Source: Uranotaenia lowii (Eukaryota > Arthropoda > Insecta > Diptera > Culicidae). From it: a DNA stretch of 64,000 nt. The position numbers were made by a program, and so were the translations under genes. The notes under the pieces are model-generated. The model searched no databases. It was not told where the DNA came from and saw only the letters and a program-made list of their open reading frames with translations. Of the stretch, positions 1-12,280 are shown piece after piece. The stretch is from positions 121,063,474 through 121,127,473 of the forward strand of contig NC_073691.1 of the NCBI RefSeq assembly GCF_029784155.1. The letters run 5' to 3'. How positions within the stretch are numbered: position 1 is the stretch's first letter; each line of letters starts with the position of its first letter.

Positions 1-100
1 GAGCTACAACTTGACTTATTTCATCTGTCGATTTGGCCTTTTGGTAAGGTGTCGGTAAGGTAATCAGTAGACTCGAGTTCGATTCCTGTTCGAGGGGGTT
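1..100 (+). repeat. tRNA-like SINE head, left copy of an inverted pair
   Basis: The stretch contains an A-box-like segment (GGCCTTTTGGTAAGGTG) followed about 40 bases later by a B box (GAGTTCGATTCC), the internal Pol III promoter layout of tRNA-derived SINEs. The same sequence recurs in reverse at about 336-425, so the two copies face each other across some 230 bases of AT-rich sequence. The window edge cuts the left boundary. It is not a functional tRNA: no acceptor stem pairs around it. Confidence 0.6.
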
Positions 101-335
101 TTTTTTCACATACCATTCATGATTGGTTTTTTTTATTGTTACATTTTACGGCTAGTAGCATCATCCGTTAAACAAAACACCAGAATCATAATGTATGAGC
201 ATGTGTTAATCCTTTGAATTCTACAAACAGACCTAGATTATTTTGTTATTGCTTTGTTTGATGAATCTACGCCTCACCGTTTATTGCAAAATGCATCGAT
301 CATGAATGATAAATGAAAAAAAAAAATCACCTTGA

Positions 336-425
336 TCAGGAATCGAACTCGAGTCTACTGGTTACCTCTCCGACACCTTACCAATAGGCCAAATCGTCAG
401 ATGAAGCAAGTCAAGCCTTGACTTC
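336..425 (-). repeat. tRNA-like SINE head, right copy of the inverted pair
   Basis: The reverse complement matches the 1-100 copy almost base for base, including the A-box-like GGCCTATTGGTAAGGTG and the B box GAGTTCGATTCC. Together the copies form a foldback of about 425 bases. Either two SINEs landed head to head or this is one composite foldback element with tRNA-like ends. Confidence 0.6.
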
Positions 426-940
426 ATCGAGTCGAATTCGCTGCTAGATTCCCCGGCAGAAAACGCTCATCTTGCCTTGATTAATGGTGCTTATTCTGCC
501 TCAGAGGGGTTCTCATTATGCCCCTACAGTGACTGGTTTTCAGTTTTCGGCAAAAAAATTTAAAATGCATTTTTAAACGTTTTTATCTACTTTTTCAAGT
601 TTCATCCAATTAGGCAATAGACAATTTGAGTGTCTGAACACGAAACAATTATGTAATTCACATATTATAGCTGTTCTCTAGGGTTTAATAAGCGTTTTCC
701 TTAAGGTGGCCATTTGTAATATTTTTTGGTATCATCAGGAGAGCTGTTTGTTTGCGAGCCTTGGGAAAAATAGATATTTTAAGATTTTGAAATTACATTT
801 TTACTAACAGAAAACAATTTCAAACACAAACCGTATTCTGTCTATTTGATACTCAATTAATAGGCTATCAAACGTAGAAAACAGTTTTCAAAAATTCAAA
901 CTATAGACCAAGTTATTGATGATGATCTGTAAAAATTTAT

Positions 941-979
941 CGATGGTCAAAATTACCCCGGTGATCAAAGTTTGCGGTA
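941..979 (-). mobile_element. Terminal fragment of the CCGTAAACTGGGG TIR family
   Basis: The segment ends TTACCCCGGTGATCAAAGTT then TGCGGTA. This is a shortened version of the right terminus of the element at 38417-43971, which ends TTACCCCGCTGATCAAAGTT and CAGTTTACGG followed by TA. I could not place its other end; the stretch 426-940 is AT-rich with no recognisable feature apart from GGGGTTCTCATTATGCCCC near 506. Confidence 0.45.
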
Positions 980-1272
980 CTAATTTTGGCATCTTGTGTT
1001 GCTTTTAATTATGAGCTGCATCTAGTGTATCAGCCAATGCAAGATGTGTGTAGTCACCCAATGCTATGCTATGCTATGCTAAGTGAAAACATTGATGGAG
1101 TGATAAACGTGATAAACGTCAAGATTTTCTTTTCAGAATTTTCATCTTTAGAAATAATAATGCTTTAATTTTTTTTTTCAATAGTGATTGTTTAGTATAC
1201 TAAGTAATAGTATACTAGTTAACTTGACAGAACGTTCATTATATAATTAATATTCAAAGTATCAATTTCCAG

Positions 1273-2013
1273 GCCGCCAAAAATCTTCGTTTTGTGCAAC
1301 TGTGCTATGGCATCTATTCTAATATGAACTGTAGCTTTCGGACCAGCGAATTTGGTAAGTCTGTCAGTGTTGGCAAACTCATAGAATATACCCGTTCAAA
1401 TTAAAACCATCAATGTAGAAATTGACGAACGAGTGCATGTTTCAACTAAAATTGATAGTGTACCAGACTAAAAACAAACTGTGTTACTAATGGATAGATT
1501 CCGTTTAAAAAAAAAACCTGGCATCTAGGTTACCATCTCGAACGTTTAAAGCACAGGTCAGAGTTTATGGAGCAAATCGGTCTACACCGCATACTTTTCC
1601 GGTGAATAGCTTGTGTTCTATAGCAAGGCGGTCATTTTTTGTGTTTGTTGTTGTTGCTTTAGCCGGCATTTTCGGTGCACATTATGGTCGTTTGGTCGAG
1701 CGGAGGATGGCCACCCTTTCCAGCACCTGTGGACAACTCGATACAGCAACGTTAGAGGAAGCCGACCGGAGTATATTAAGGTATGGATGGGTTCTTTTGC
1801 AAAAGTCCTAAATAATGCTAAACGGAAGTTGGGGCATTGTTTTATTTGCTTGTTTGCTGGCATATACAATGGCATCCAGAATGCATATCGATTGCCCGCT
1901 GAAAGTGGGTGGAAAGTTGACCCTGCCCGGGAAAAGCTGCGTCCAGGGAATATTCAGGCCTGTTCTGAGATTTATGTAACATTGCCCCAGGAGCCAGACG
2001 GAGCTGAGCTGCA
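1273..2013 (+). other. Exon-like segments of an unrecognised gene or gene relic
   Basis: Positions 1273-1354 sit between a good acceptor (TTTCCAG) and a good donor (GGTAAGT) and are open for 27 codons in one frame. A second acceptor-like site (GCACAG) at 1556 continues that frame 17 codons to a stop at 1607-1609. A different open frame, 1602-1781, has a very hydrophobic run (FFVFVVVALAGIFGAHYG) and a donor-like AAG/GTATGG at its end. An acceptor-like CCAG near 1880 would join it in frame to a short cysteine-containing tail ending about 1980. No family is recognised, there is no clear ATG, and the segments may be unrelated. Treat as a hint only. Confidence 0.2.
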
Positions 2014-2339
2014 TTTTACCAGAACCGCAAGTAAAATACTGATATAGACACATAAATCTATCTATATGATGTTAGTTTGATACAATACTTGATAGCATAC
2101 AATTCTCAAAGCATTATTTGACGATGCTTTCAATTTTAGCACCGGGAAAGATGTGCCGGTATGATTTACAAAACTATAAGGATAAGGATGCTTGATGCCA
2201 TTGGTTGTTGAAATAGTTTTACCATCCAATTGAACAAACATGACAACAAGAACATTTTGTATATTGGGATTGGTGAAAACGTACATAATAGTGGGAAATG
2301 TTTTTGAAATGTCAAATACCTTGCCGCATGCCGTATGCC

Positions 2340-2525
2340 GCAGCCCATGGCGTAGAGGATAGCCTTCAAATCTTCTAAGCCAGCGGGCATGAGATCGAAT
2401 CCCGGTCACGACAGACATAGTACACTTTCTGTGGATTGGTGTTTTAAGCATTTGTAAGATGCTAGCCATCGTATCCTCGAAAGAAGTACGCTTAGAGTTA
2501 AGAAAAAAGGAATCTCTTCGATGAA
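2340..2525 (+). repeat. tRNA-derived SINE, family 2, copy a
   Basis: An A-box-like TGGCGTAGAGGATAGCC is followed by a B-box-like GAGATCGAATCCC about 40 bases on, then a family-specific body (GGTCACGAC ... TAAGATGCTAGCCATCGTAT ... AGTACGCTTAGAG). A diverged second copy of the body lies at 34125-34262. Minus-strand open frames across it are incidental. Confidence 0.6.
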
Positions 2526-2735
2526 AGATCAAGTTTCATTGAGATCCTGTATGTGTTCGTGTTCAACTTATTTAACGCCTATCTGGTGTTATTTTGATAA
2601 AAAATTGATGAATATCGAATTTAAGGGACATGAATGTATTTGTGTTATTTTTGAGCAACCAATGATCATACCAAACTTTCCCGAAAGACTCTTTGTGGTC
2701 AATAAAATAAATCCCACATTTTGGGAATTAGGTAC

Positions 2736-3348
2736 TATTATATGATAGTTTAATGGCATTGCGGTGAACTTTTTACTACGAAAATTCTTTTATAGAAGAA
2801 TTACAGACTGAAAATTAAATGACGGATAGATAAAGCAGATGCTTAGTAGGAGAAAATTTACAGATGTTGAAAAGAAAATGAGCCAAGAGCATATTTTATG
2901 GAAAGCTTCAAAGGTGCGTTCTAGACCCTTTGTCCCACATCAGTTGAATGGCTGAGAGAAGTAATAGCGAGAGGCGCAATTACGTTCACCCATACATCCA
3001 ACCCGATGGATTGGTAAAGCACGTGCTTCCCAATCGGATCCCAATCCCAGTCCGATTGGGAAGCACGTGCTTTACCAATCCATCGGGTTGGATGTATGGG
3101 TGAACGTAATTGCGCCTCTCGCTATTACTTCTCTCAGCCATTCAACTGATGTGGGACAAAGGGTCTAGAACGCACCTTTGAAGCTTTCCATAAAATATGC
3201 TCTTGGCTCATTTTCAACATCTGTAAATTTTCTCCTACTAAGCATCTGCTTTATCTATCCGTCATTTAATTTTCAGTCTGTAATTCTTCTATAAAAGAAT
3301 TTTCGTAGTAAAAAGTTCACCGCAATGCCATTAAACTATCATATAATA
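2736..3348. repeat. Nearly perfect 613-bp palindrome (foldback)
   Basis: Arms of about 300 bases run 2736-3038 and 3051-3348 with a 12-base loop (TCCCAATCCCAG, 3039-3050). Reading the arms against each other I see no substitution; the only difference is a 5-base insertion in the left arm near 2873. Flanks diverge immediately outside TATTATATGATAG at the left and its complement at the right. No clear target duplication and no protein. Transcription in either direction would give one long hairpin RNA. It may be a recent foldback element or a recent inverted duplication; an assembly artefact cannot be excluded. Confidence 0.9.
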
Positions 3349-5779
3349 ACAATCAACGGTGACTATTCGTTAAAAAGTTGACGGTACCTGTCGATGCCTC
3401 GTCTCTAGTACCGGATTAAGCCATCGGAGGCCCGGGGCAATTTATCTCAGGGGCCCTCATGAATCTATTTTTTTTCTGGATATGTCATCTCAGAGAACTC
3501 ATAGTTTTTTGAACATACGAAGGAACTGACAATGAGTTCAACATATTGCTTTCAAATAACCATTATATCTCGTAGAAGGTAGTTTCTGATATCTCCAAAC
3601 AATAATTGTTAAACCATCACGTGCAAACATCGCGAAACAGTTAATCAATTAATCTTAAATGTAAACTCTAATAAGAGCTGTTAAATGCAAAATTCAATTG
3701 CAATTTTTTTTAAACTAACTAGAATTACCTGTTCTGAAAAATAATTAAGATAAACAAATAAATGCTTTAAACTTAATCATTTTGTATCACAGTTAGTGCC
3801 TCGTCGAAAGCAGAATATTAGTCATGACAATTGAGAAGTAACATTCATATTTCAAACTTAAAACCCAAAATTGAAAAGGAAACTGAAGAATTAATTTTTG
3901 ATCTAATGTGCCAAAAGTTTTAAATATAATGTCGATTCTCATCAGAAAAAAAACAGAAAACAGAAACTTTTCTGAAAAAGTTCTTTCCATTGAGACAAAA
4001 GTTGAAAGCATAACTTCTAAATGGTGATTAGAAGTTTAAAACACGTAATCAGTAATAAGGAATCCAATTAAGTTAAGTACCTTCGAAAATAATCCCCGTT
4101 CCCAGTACTCAATAAAATCATGAAGATAGAGGAACGACACAAGACTTGAAAATCTGACAGAATTAATTCTCTGCTTTGAAGTCTAGAAGAAGACAAGATA
4201 AGAAAAATAAAAACTCATTTTAAAAGAATCACTTATGGAAATTCGCTATTCAACTATAAGAATTTTTTTCATGATGAACAATATGTGAGAAATAAACGGT
4301 CAATTGGAAAATTATATGTTGAATTCAGTATATTAACTTCAGTGTGGATAATTATAAATATGAAATACCTTAGAATTAATAGTATAAGACTTTTGTTCTA
4401 TCAGCTGGAAAAGTTTCCATCGAATTTCAAATCTTATACTGGATTTGGAATACAAACTCACTAGAGAAACTCAGTATCCGATTGCACAAATTTAAGCAAC
4501 GACTATTTTTTCCATTCTTGATGTTTTATTAAAAATTGGTTATCGGAAAGACGGTGCGTACATTAATTTTGTATTATTTATTCCTATAATTATACTTTTG
4601 AAGTAAGCATTCTAGATTGCCCATTTGTATTTACTTTATTCTCAGCAAAGGTTTTAGAAACTCTTACTTTCGAATGATTTTCTATTTTTCTTTTTACTTT
4701 CTATGATTTTTTATTTAATTTCAATGATACCTGATTTTAACCCGGATATCGCCCGTTCAAAATTCTGGAGTGTTGATCAAAAAAGTCTTCTACATAATAT
4801 AAGTAAACATGAAGCATTTTAGTAATTGCATATTAATAAAGTTCCTCACATATAATGTGAGTTTTCAGTTACATGGCGTTTGTACTTAATGAAAATGAGA
4901 TTTTTTTTTATTCTACACCTTCTTTCTCCATAAACTAAAAACTACTGTTATTTATTCAAATTTCGACATAGCTAAGAAAACGCCACCGCACCGCCACCGC
5001 ATAATCCGTAATATTTTTTTTAAGGAAATATATCAAAATCAAACCTAAAGTTTAATTAGCTGCAACCTTCTAAAATATATTCCTGATTCAATAATTGGGA
5101 GAAAGCGATGTATTCTTTATTGTAGGGTAAGCATTCCAGATTCACCGGATTTAGATTTTTTGGACATACCCAGGTATTCAAAGTGAAGTGGGCAAATGAA
5201 GCAATCAACGGTTTCCGAAATATGTATTGTGAAAAAAAGTCCGTATTTTGCTGGTTTTTTTTTCACTTTAAAAACAAAATTCACTACTCTCAGCTTTTAT
5301 AATTAGGTGTCAGTTTCCAAGCTTTATCTAAATTGACGTTTTCGGGAGATTAAAAAACGATACGAGAGCTACTGAGTTGTTCTATAAAAATGAAATCTCA
5401 AGGTGTTTTGTGACTTTTTCTTGATTTTTTTTAAATATATTCATTATAATACATTATAATTACTTGATTATGCTTGGATTTTGTGTTGAAAAATTCAAAA
5501 TCAAATGTCCAGATTTTGTTTTGATAAAAAGAACCGATTTAATACACTTGATAGTGGATTGTAGCTTTTCTTACAGCCTGTAAGTAACACACATATACAC
5601 ATGACACATACACATGACAAAGAATAAAAAATGAATGATACATTCATAAATTCTGAATTCTGCTTAAAAAAAAAAACGCAGTAAATCCAAAATAAGTTTA
5701 AGAAATTAAGATTCAAAATCTTTTATAGGATAAAAGTATTTTGAAAAAGTCATAATTTTTAAATATAAGACTGAGAGTT
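3349..5779. other. AT-rich sequence with no gene
   Basis: No open frame above about 80 codons and none with a recognisable domain. A GC-richer patch at about 3405-3465 (TACCGGATTAAG ... GGGGCCCTC) looks like the end of an interspersed repeat, but its partner end is not visible. Confidence 0.5.
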
Positions 5780-7010
5780 GCGCGTGTCCAACGACGAGAG
5801 GAGAAAAGTCGGGTGTCGATACGACGCCCACCGGTTGGAGAATCCAGAGGTGAAAAGGGCACACGTTGAACAGCTGGAGTCCCGAGCCTCGAAATTGCCG
5901 GCAGACGGAACAGTCGAAGAACAGTTGTGTGGAATCATATGCCATTATCACGACGCCATGGAACTCTCGGTAAAGTTTGTGGAAGATGGATTGAATGGAT
6001 GTCGGATGAAACTTGGAGGATGGACGGTGATCGGAGAAAGGCGAAAGTCGGAATGTACCGAGTCTGCCAAAGCAGTCGCCCGCTTACGATATGCGGAGCT
6101 GGAAAAGGCAGTTGATTGAGCTTGTAGACGAGACAAGAGAGCCTGTACAAACTTCCTAGCCGGTAAGGGAGACAGAGCCGCCACTAATGGAGATATCTGG
6201 TTACTTTATGACATTTCTTGCCGCCTTAGTGGCGCAAGGACCAATGCTAGAATGCCGCTGAAAGACCGAGCAGTTTTTGACCGATCGAACAGATAAGCTC
6301 AAACGATGGACTTAGCATTTCGAACAACTTTTCCGAGTCACGAATAGCGATGACCAACAAAACCCGCAGCTCGAAGCGCCAACAGTAAGTCGCATCGATG
6401 GCCTCAACTCGGAAGCGCCCTCAATGCAATGGCTGGAATAGAAGCGATATGCAGAGCAAACTCGACGACCTCACCGAAAGTTCCAAGGCAGCGGGTCTCA
6501 AAGTCAATGTCGGAAAGACCAAGTCGATGGAGATCAACACAGGAAATCCCTCCAGTTTCGTGGTATCTGGACAATAAATTGAGAAAGTGGAGTGCTTCCA
6601 GTCTGGTATCTTGGTAACCAGATAACGCCTGATGGTGGTACTGAATCTTCAACTTAAAGGTCGAATCCGTATTGTTGTACGGGTGCGAAACTTGGTGTAT
6701 ATATGCGGTTAAGACTCGCAAATTGCAAGTTTTTGTGAATCGTTGTCTGCGGAACATCATCCGCGCTTGGTGATCTGGAACTGAATCTCAAACGTTGAAA
6801 TACATCGCCGGTGTCAACGAAAGGCGCTGAAATAGAGATTCGGGAAGGTATATGTAGATGGATTGTGCACACGCTGCGAAGAGATGAAAACGAGATTTGC
6901 AGAGAGGCGCTTGAATGAAATCCAGATGGGCGGAAAGTGAAGACGCTGGCCCTGGATCGCCAGCAGTTGAGATCTTTCACCTGCGTCGGTCGATCGGCGC
7001 CGGACATTTG
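5780..7010 (+). pseudogene. Decayed non-LTR retrotransposon (RTE/BovB-like pattern)
   Basis: Translated pieces in more than one frame keep the order of a LINE ORF. At 5780-6240 there is the linker between endonuclease and reverse transcriptase, with signatures RLENPEV, EWMSDETW, LRYAELEKAV, DKRA and GDIWLLYDIS. At 6450-6600 comes the end of the RT domain (KAAGLKVNVGKTKSMEINT), then a TPDGGT motif. At 6660-6780 there is LLYGCETW and QVFVNRCLRNIIRAW, and at 6840-6990 a C-terminal WRWIVHTLRRDENEICREAL-like stretch. The catalytic RT core is missing, so an internal deletion and several frameshifts and stops are present. The LINE assignment is firm from the pattern; the clade is recalled similarity only. 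Confidence 0.65.
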
Positions 7011-10000
7011 GGTATGTTGGTAGCCCTCCTCCCCCATTTCCTTTATCCGGCGTTGCTCGTCCCTGAACCTTCTTTCTTTTTCCAAAATTTTGAAAATATC
7101 ATCATTTTTAAACGTTATATCAACGATCTAGGAAATCATCCAAAAAGGCAAAATTTGAATTGTGTATATTTAGAGTGAGTGATCCTACCTTCAGCTTATT
7201 TTAGTCCTTAGGGCATCCGCAGCAATCGCGAGCAAAGTGAAAATGCTCGCGAATTTAATCACTTCTATACCGCACCGGGGGTTAGTATCAAGGTGAGCAA
7301 AATAGGGCCGTTGCCGTCGGGACCGACAAAATCACCAAATTTGCTCACTAGAAAGGGGCGAGAGCAAACATGCACTGAAAAAATTCTACCGTTTTAAGCA
7401 GAATTAAACAAACGAAGTTGTTTACTCGATTCTGAATCAATGCGAAGTGGCCAGCAATATGGCTCGTTATGACGGAAGCGAACCACTGTATGTATGTCAA
7501 AACACGAGCCGAGGGCTTCAACGGAGTTGTTTAAAATCGCATCTTGGGCAGAAACTTTTTTTTTATTGCACAAAAACTAATTCCATGCAATATTTCCGAA
7601 AAGCCCTTCAAGTCCGACGATTGCTTCCTGAAGATTTAATGGAGTAATAATAATCGAGACCAGTGCGCTGTGCAGGATATTTGTATCCAACCGGCCAATA
7701 TGGGTGGCATTCCAGTACTGTTTTTCCCCGTTTTTCGGAGCAGCAACTATTTCAGTCAGCACGTTGGATAGAAAAAAGTTGAAGATTTTTTAGAAAAGTA
7801 TGGTTTTAATAGAAATATAATAAATAAATAAAGTTGAATTTTAGTTGAACTGTTTAGTTTGTTGAATTTTGTTTTTCGGGTCCATGTGTTAGGAAATATA
7901 AGTGCCCGGCGTTTTGAAAACAAAATCGAGCTTAATTCGAAAATACATTCTTATCTGAACTTATTCTATTCAATCAAGTCGTCCTACAATTCAATAAGTT
8001 TTTAATCACAATCCAGCAAACGGGTGACACGGAATTGGAAACACCGTAAGGGAAATTCAACGCTTTGCCGAAAGGATCAAAGTTGAATCGGTCGCCGAAA
8101 ACAACCACCACCGGTTGAAAGCGGTGTCCTATAGATATGATAACGAGGTCAAGCGAAGCAAACATCCTCCTGCTAACTGCTAAGAAGTTCTTGCTGCATC
8201 CGTCATCGGACCCGATTGCTGGTCGTCTAAGGTGCTTGGCCTTAAGTCAATTGCTGCTGCTGTACGGCATGTTCAACCAGGATGTAGACTTTGACGTCAC
8301 GTTACGGATAGCAGCTTTTAAGACCAACATTAATCGAAATTTTAGCAAAAAAAAACTGACGACGAAAATTTACTCGGTCCGTATTAATTTAAGATTAAGA
8401 TTTTCTTCAAAAGTTTTCCCAGTGCAATGCTGAATTTGAAAATATAATTATGCTGCGCGGTGCGCGAAAGAGTGTGTATCCTAAAACCGGTCCGCTGAAA
8501 TGAGCAAAACCGGGCCGCGTATACTCACTTATTGGTGCGTTTGCTCTTAAATGCCGAAAATTGTGAATAATGTTTTTGCTAGCATATTAAGTTATTCCTA
8601 TGCACACTACGAACCCTTTTGCTTCCTTAATTCTACCATACCGCTTTTTTCCATAAAAAGCTTTTTTGATATATTTTTTAAAGCTTTTCTACGATTGTTC
8701 CTGTTACAGAATCTGAATATTTGATAAGTTCATATCTTCTAATTTGAAAAAGGAAACGATTACAAGTGCAATTTTAAATGGACATCATTCAAGTGTGTTC
8801 GACTCTGAGCCAACCATGTTCTCGTGTTCTCATTTAATATTATGCTAATATGTATGAAAAATCAAGATTATGTCTTGAAAACACGCCATATGGAGCATGA
8901 TTTATCACCGAAAGGATACGGTAACCAATATCTCTTTTCCACTGACATAAACAAGTTTTGCAACCCTTTTTGTGACGCTTGCTGGGCACATGAACACGAC
9001 ATAAAACCCACAAGCTTAAGTTACCAATTACAAGTTGAAAAATGTGCATGCCTTATTTCCGTATTGTGTCATCCGGAGGACATATCCCGTTTCCAGTGGC
9101 GGTGCACATATGCTGACGTAGGCAAGGTTTTCTATTGAAAATATCCCATTTCCTACCAAGAATGCTCTCGCCCCTATACTATTTTCCTGTCACAAAGCAG
9201 CAGTGTGTAGCACCTATTCTCGGTATTGTGCCATTTCTTCCCAGTTTCGTCACTAATGGTATGACAGTAATTGATCAATGACAAAGTGAAGACATCCTTC
9301 ATCGCCAGAGCCATGGTAAACCGGCCAGGTGTTGAGGGAAATTCCTTCAGCCAACTCAAGGAAGCGAGCTCAAAACCTTGGCAGGGGACAAACACCCAAG
9401 AGCTCCAAAAAGCCGGGCGTACGTAATGAGATAAGGCACACATTGGACGTTTCCGCATCCGAAAAGCTCCACAAAAAGTGCCTCCTGGAGAGAGCCGGTT
9501 GATGACGAGGGTTCTCATAATAATGATCTCTTTTGAGGAACATTATTTTGCTGACTTCTTCTTCTCCCTTTTCTTTACCGCCAATCCCATGGGACCGGCT
9601 CCGAGCCTTGGGTTGGATAATAGACTACCTGCTACTATACTACCCTTTACCATACTTTTACCGCAACTAACTTTTTCCATTGTGAGCCACCTGAAGTGCC
9701 TTTCCTTTTGTGGGCGAAGTTTTTAATGGTGACAATAGAGTTTGAATGGTAAATAAAACCGCTTAACGGAGAGAGTAGGTAGATTGTTGTTGTCGAAAAG
9801 ACGTTGGATTTATGAGCGTTTCCTTACAATGGAACAACATCACTCAATAAATTATTCCCAAAAAGAAGCGATGGACGTAACAAGATACCTTCACATTGTT
9901 GCTTGTGTTTCCATTACACAATGGACAGAAGCATATTTTAACTTGAAGATTGGTATTGATAGATCTGAAAAGTTAAAAATCAAATTTGTAAAAAAGCACT

Positions 10001-10727
10001 ACAAAAATTCATCTGTTGATATTTGGAATTGACTCATTCTAATATTTGAATAATAAAAATGTTGAAATCCGAACATTTAGGAAAATTTTTCAGAAATTCA
10101 ATTGATAAAAGTCACAAAAAATGCAATTCATTTCAGATATTCAAAAACGGACTGAAAATATTAAGATTCATAGCAATTAAAACGAATATAATCAACAATG
10201 ATTTCAAAGTTGCACGATTTCAGCCAATAGGAAAATAAAGTGAGTTTTCAACAGCCTTCCAAAATGAAAAAATGTGTATCATGACAAAATCCTGAATTTT
10301 CGCATTGCGATAGGTTTATTTATTCTTCGTGAAACGAAATGTAATTTGAAAAGCCTTGAGCCATCATTTCTTGCTCGAGCCGATATCTATGATAAAGAGC
10401 TTTCTTCGTCCACCGGAGGGGACGTTGCTAACTAGAAAGATAGAATATTGTCAAAAAAAGGCACGCACGCACGAATCTCATTCTCAATTATCAATCATAA
10501 AAGGAAATGGGGTTTCAGTCAATCCTTTCTTTTCATTGGAATGTTCATAGCAAAATCTAACATTCCGGAACAATCAATTCTATCCTGAGAAATTTAGGAT
10601 TTAAGTCAATCCAATTGCTCGAGTAGAATATCGTAGGTTATTTTGTCTTTTTTTTCAAGCGGGTATTCATTTCGGTCCAATCATTCGTTCATTGTATCAT
10701 GATTGTCTGAAAAAGGGGTTTGTTTTT
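7011..10727. other. No recognisable gene; scattered short open frames
   Basis: Open frames at 8137-8433, 8824-9138 (+) and 9174-9518 (-) are about 100 codons, share no domain I know and lack supporting splice or start context. GC-richer patches at 7205-7350 and 8460-8560 share GAGCAAA and GGGCCG words and may be the diverged ends of one old repeat. I do not assign a function. Confidence 0.5.
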
Positions 10728-10731
10728 GTAA

Positions 10732-11111
10732 AGACCCCGTTCGTTTTTGGCAACACGCCCGTAAATTTTATCTTGTCATAATCGAACGGTTTTTTTTGTC
10801 ACTTTTTTATTTTTAATTTTTATTTCAAATTAGTCAAAATTGATATAAAACCTTATATTAGCATAACATTTTTCAATTCGGCTCAATTATAATAAATTTA
10901 AGCAGTAAAACATGGAAAATTCGTGTTTTTACAGTTTACTATTATAAATAAAACGAATTGAAAAATTTCATGCTTATATTACGTTTTACATTAATTTTGA
11001 TTAATTTGAACTGTAAATAAAAAATTAAAAAGTGACAAAAAACCGTATTTTTTGGATGTTGCCAAAATCGAACGGGTTTTGCTCGGATGTTGCCAAAATC
11101 GAACGGGGTCT
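10732..11111. mobile_element. Foldback MITE, TIR AGACCCCGTTCG
   Basis: The ends are AGACCCCGTTCG and CGAACGGGGTCT, flanked on both sides by GTAA (10728-10731 and 11112-11115), a likely target duplication. The inverted similarity runs inward for about 170 bases per arm (for example ACGGTTTTTTTTGTCAC against GTGACAAAAAACCGT), leaving a short unpaired centre. The right end carries two tandem copies of a GATGTTGCCAAAATCGAACG unit. No coding capacity, so it depends on a transposase from elsewhere. Confidence 0.85.
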
Positions 11112-11220
11112 GTAATATTACATACACATAAATTATTTTGATATTTAGCAGATTTATTTTAATTCTTTTGTTTTTTTTTTCTATTAGGCTGGAACAAATA
11201 TCAATTTCTTTTTTTGTCCT

Positions 11221-11580
11221 GATAGCGAAATTTGACTTCTTCTACTCTAGCCCTTCAGCCAAAACTCATACTGTGGGGGTTTCATACGACTTTTAGTTAT
11301 TTACAGCATTTTAAAATTCAGTGGAAGCCGCCAATTTAGATTTCAACATGGCGTCCGATAGCCAAATTCCACTTCTTCTAACTTAGCCCTACACCAAATA
11401 CACAAATTGTGGGAGTTTCAAGCGATTTTCAGTGATTAAAATCTTTTCAATGTTCAGTGGAAGCCGCCAATATTGATTTCAAGATGTCGTCGAATAGCTA
11501 AATTCGACTTTTACTAGTCTAGCTATTTCTCTCAATACTCATATTGTATCTTGGATTTCAAGATGGTGTCAGACATCGAA
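11221..11580. repeat. Tandem repeat, 136-bp unit, about 2.6 copies
   Basis: Units start at 11221, 11357 and 11493, each exactly 136 bases apart, beginning GATAGC or AATAGC and carrying the shared block AGTGGAAGCCGCCAAT. The third copy breaks off near 11580. The copies differ at many positions, so the array is not young. 11581-12280 shows no further feature. Confidence 0.8.
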
Positions 11581-12280
11581 ATTTGAATTAAACTCATGGT
11601 TTATTCCACGGGTCATTCACAGCCAATCCCTCTTGAATCAGAAAGTCTGTCCTCATTTACTGTACTAATGATTAACAACTCAGAAATGAGCAACTCAACC
11701 TAAGAGCGTTGGCTTGCAAGAGAAACGTCAAGTTTTAGCTTTTGATATGGTCATCATCAAGGTGAGTATATATAGGAGGTGTTACCGAATATAAAATTCC
11801 CAATTCAGCCATTTTGGCTATTAAGGCTATATGCAACTACGGAACTCATGAAGTTTGTTTATCAACAAACCACAGAAAGCAAATAATATTATGTTTGTAA
11901 ACAAACTCATTGAGAGCCTCGCTCACTCCTCGCCTACTTATTCTGATAGTCGGAGGACCTCGTGTTTAAAAAAAACCTTGGTCATCATTAAACCATTATG
12001 AAAATAATTAGCCATGTATTTGACCATAAAAAATCTATTATGCATTGAATTGGTTAGTTGCATAATCAAAGGGTATAAAATGACGCCATGTTGATGGATA
12101 CACAAAGTAAGTATTTGAAAATATTTTTTCAGGCCTATTTTCCATCAATTTCATCATGATTGGACATCAGATTTGTCGAAGCGCATTTATTTTAAGATAC
12201 ACATTTTACTTAAAATCATGACTGACAGTAGAAAAGATGCTCATATTTAATATGGTCAAAACATTGGTTTTTATGAAGAA

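Noticed and set aside
2062..2532. 156-codon minus-strand frame
   Set aside because: Antisense to a SINE; the first part mirrors the tRNA-like head.
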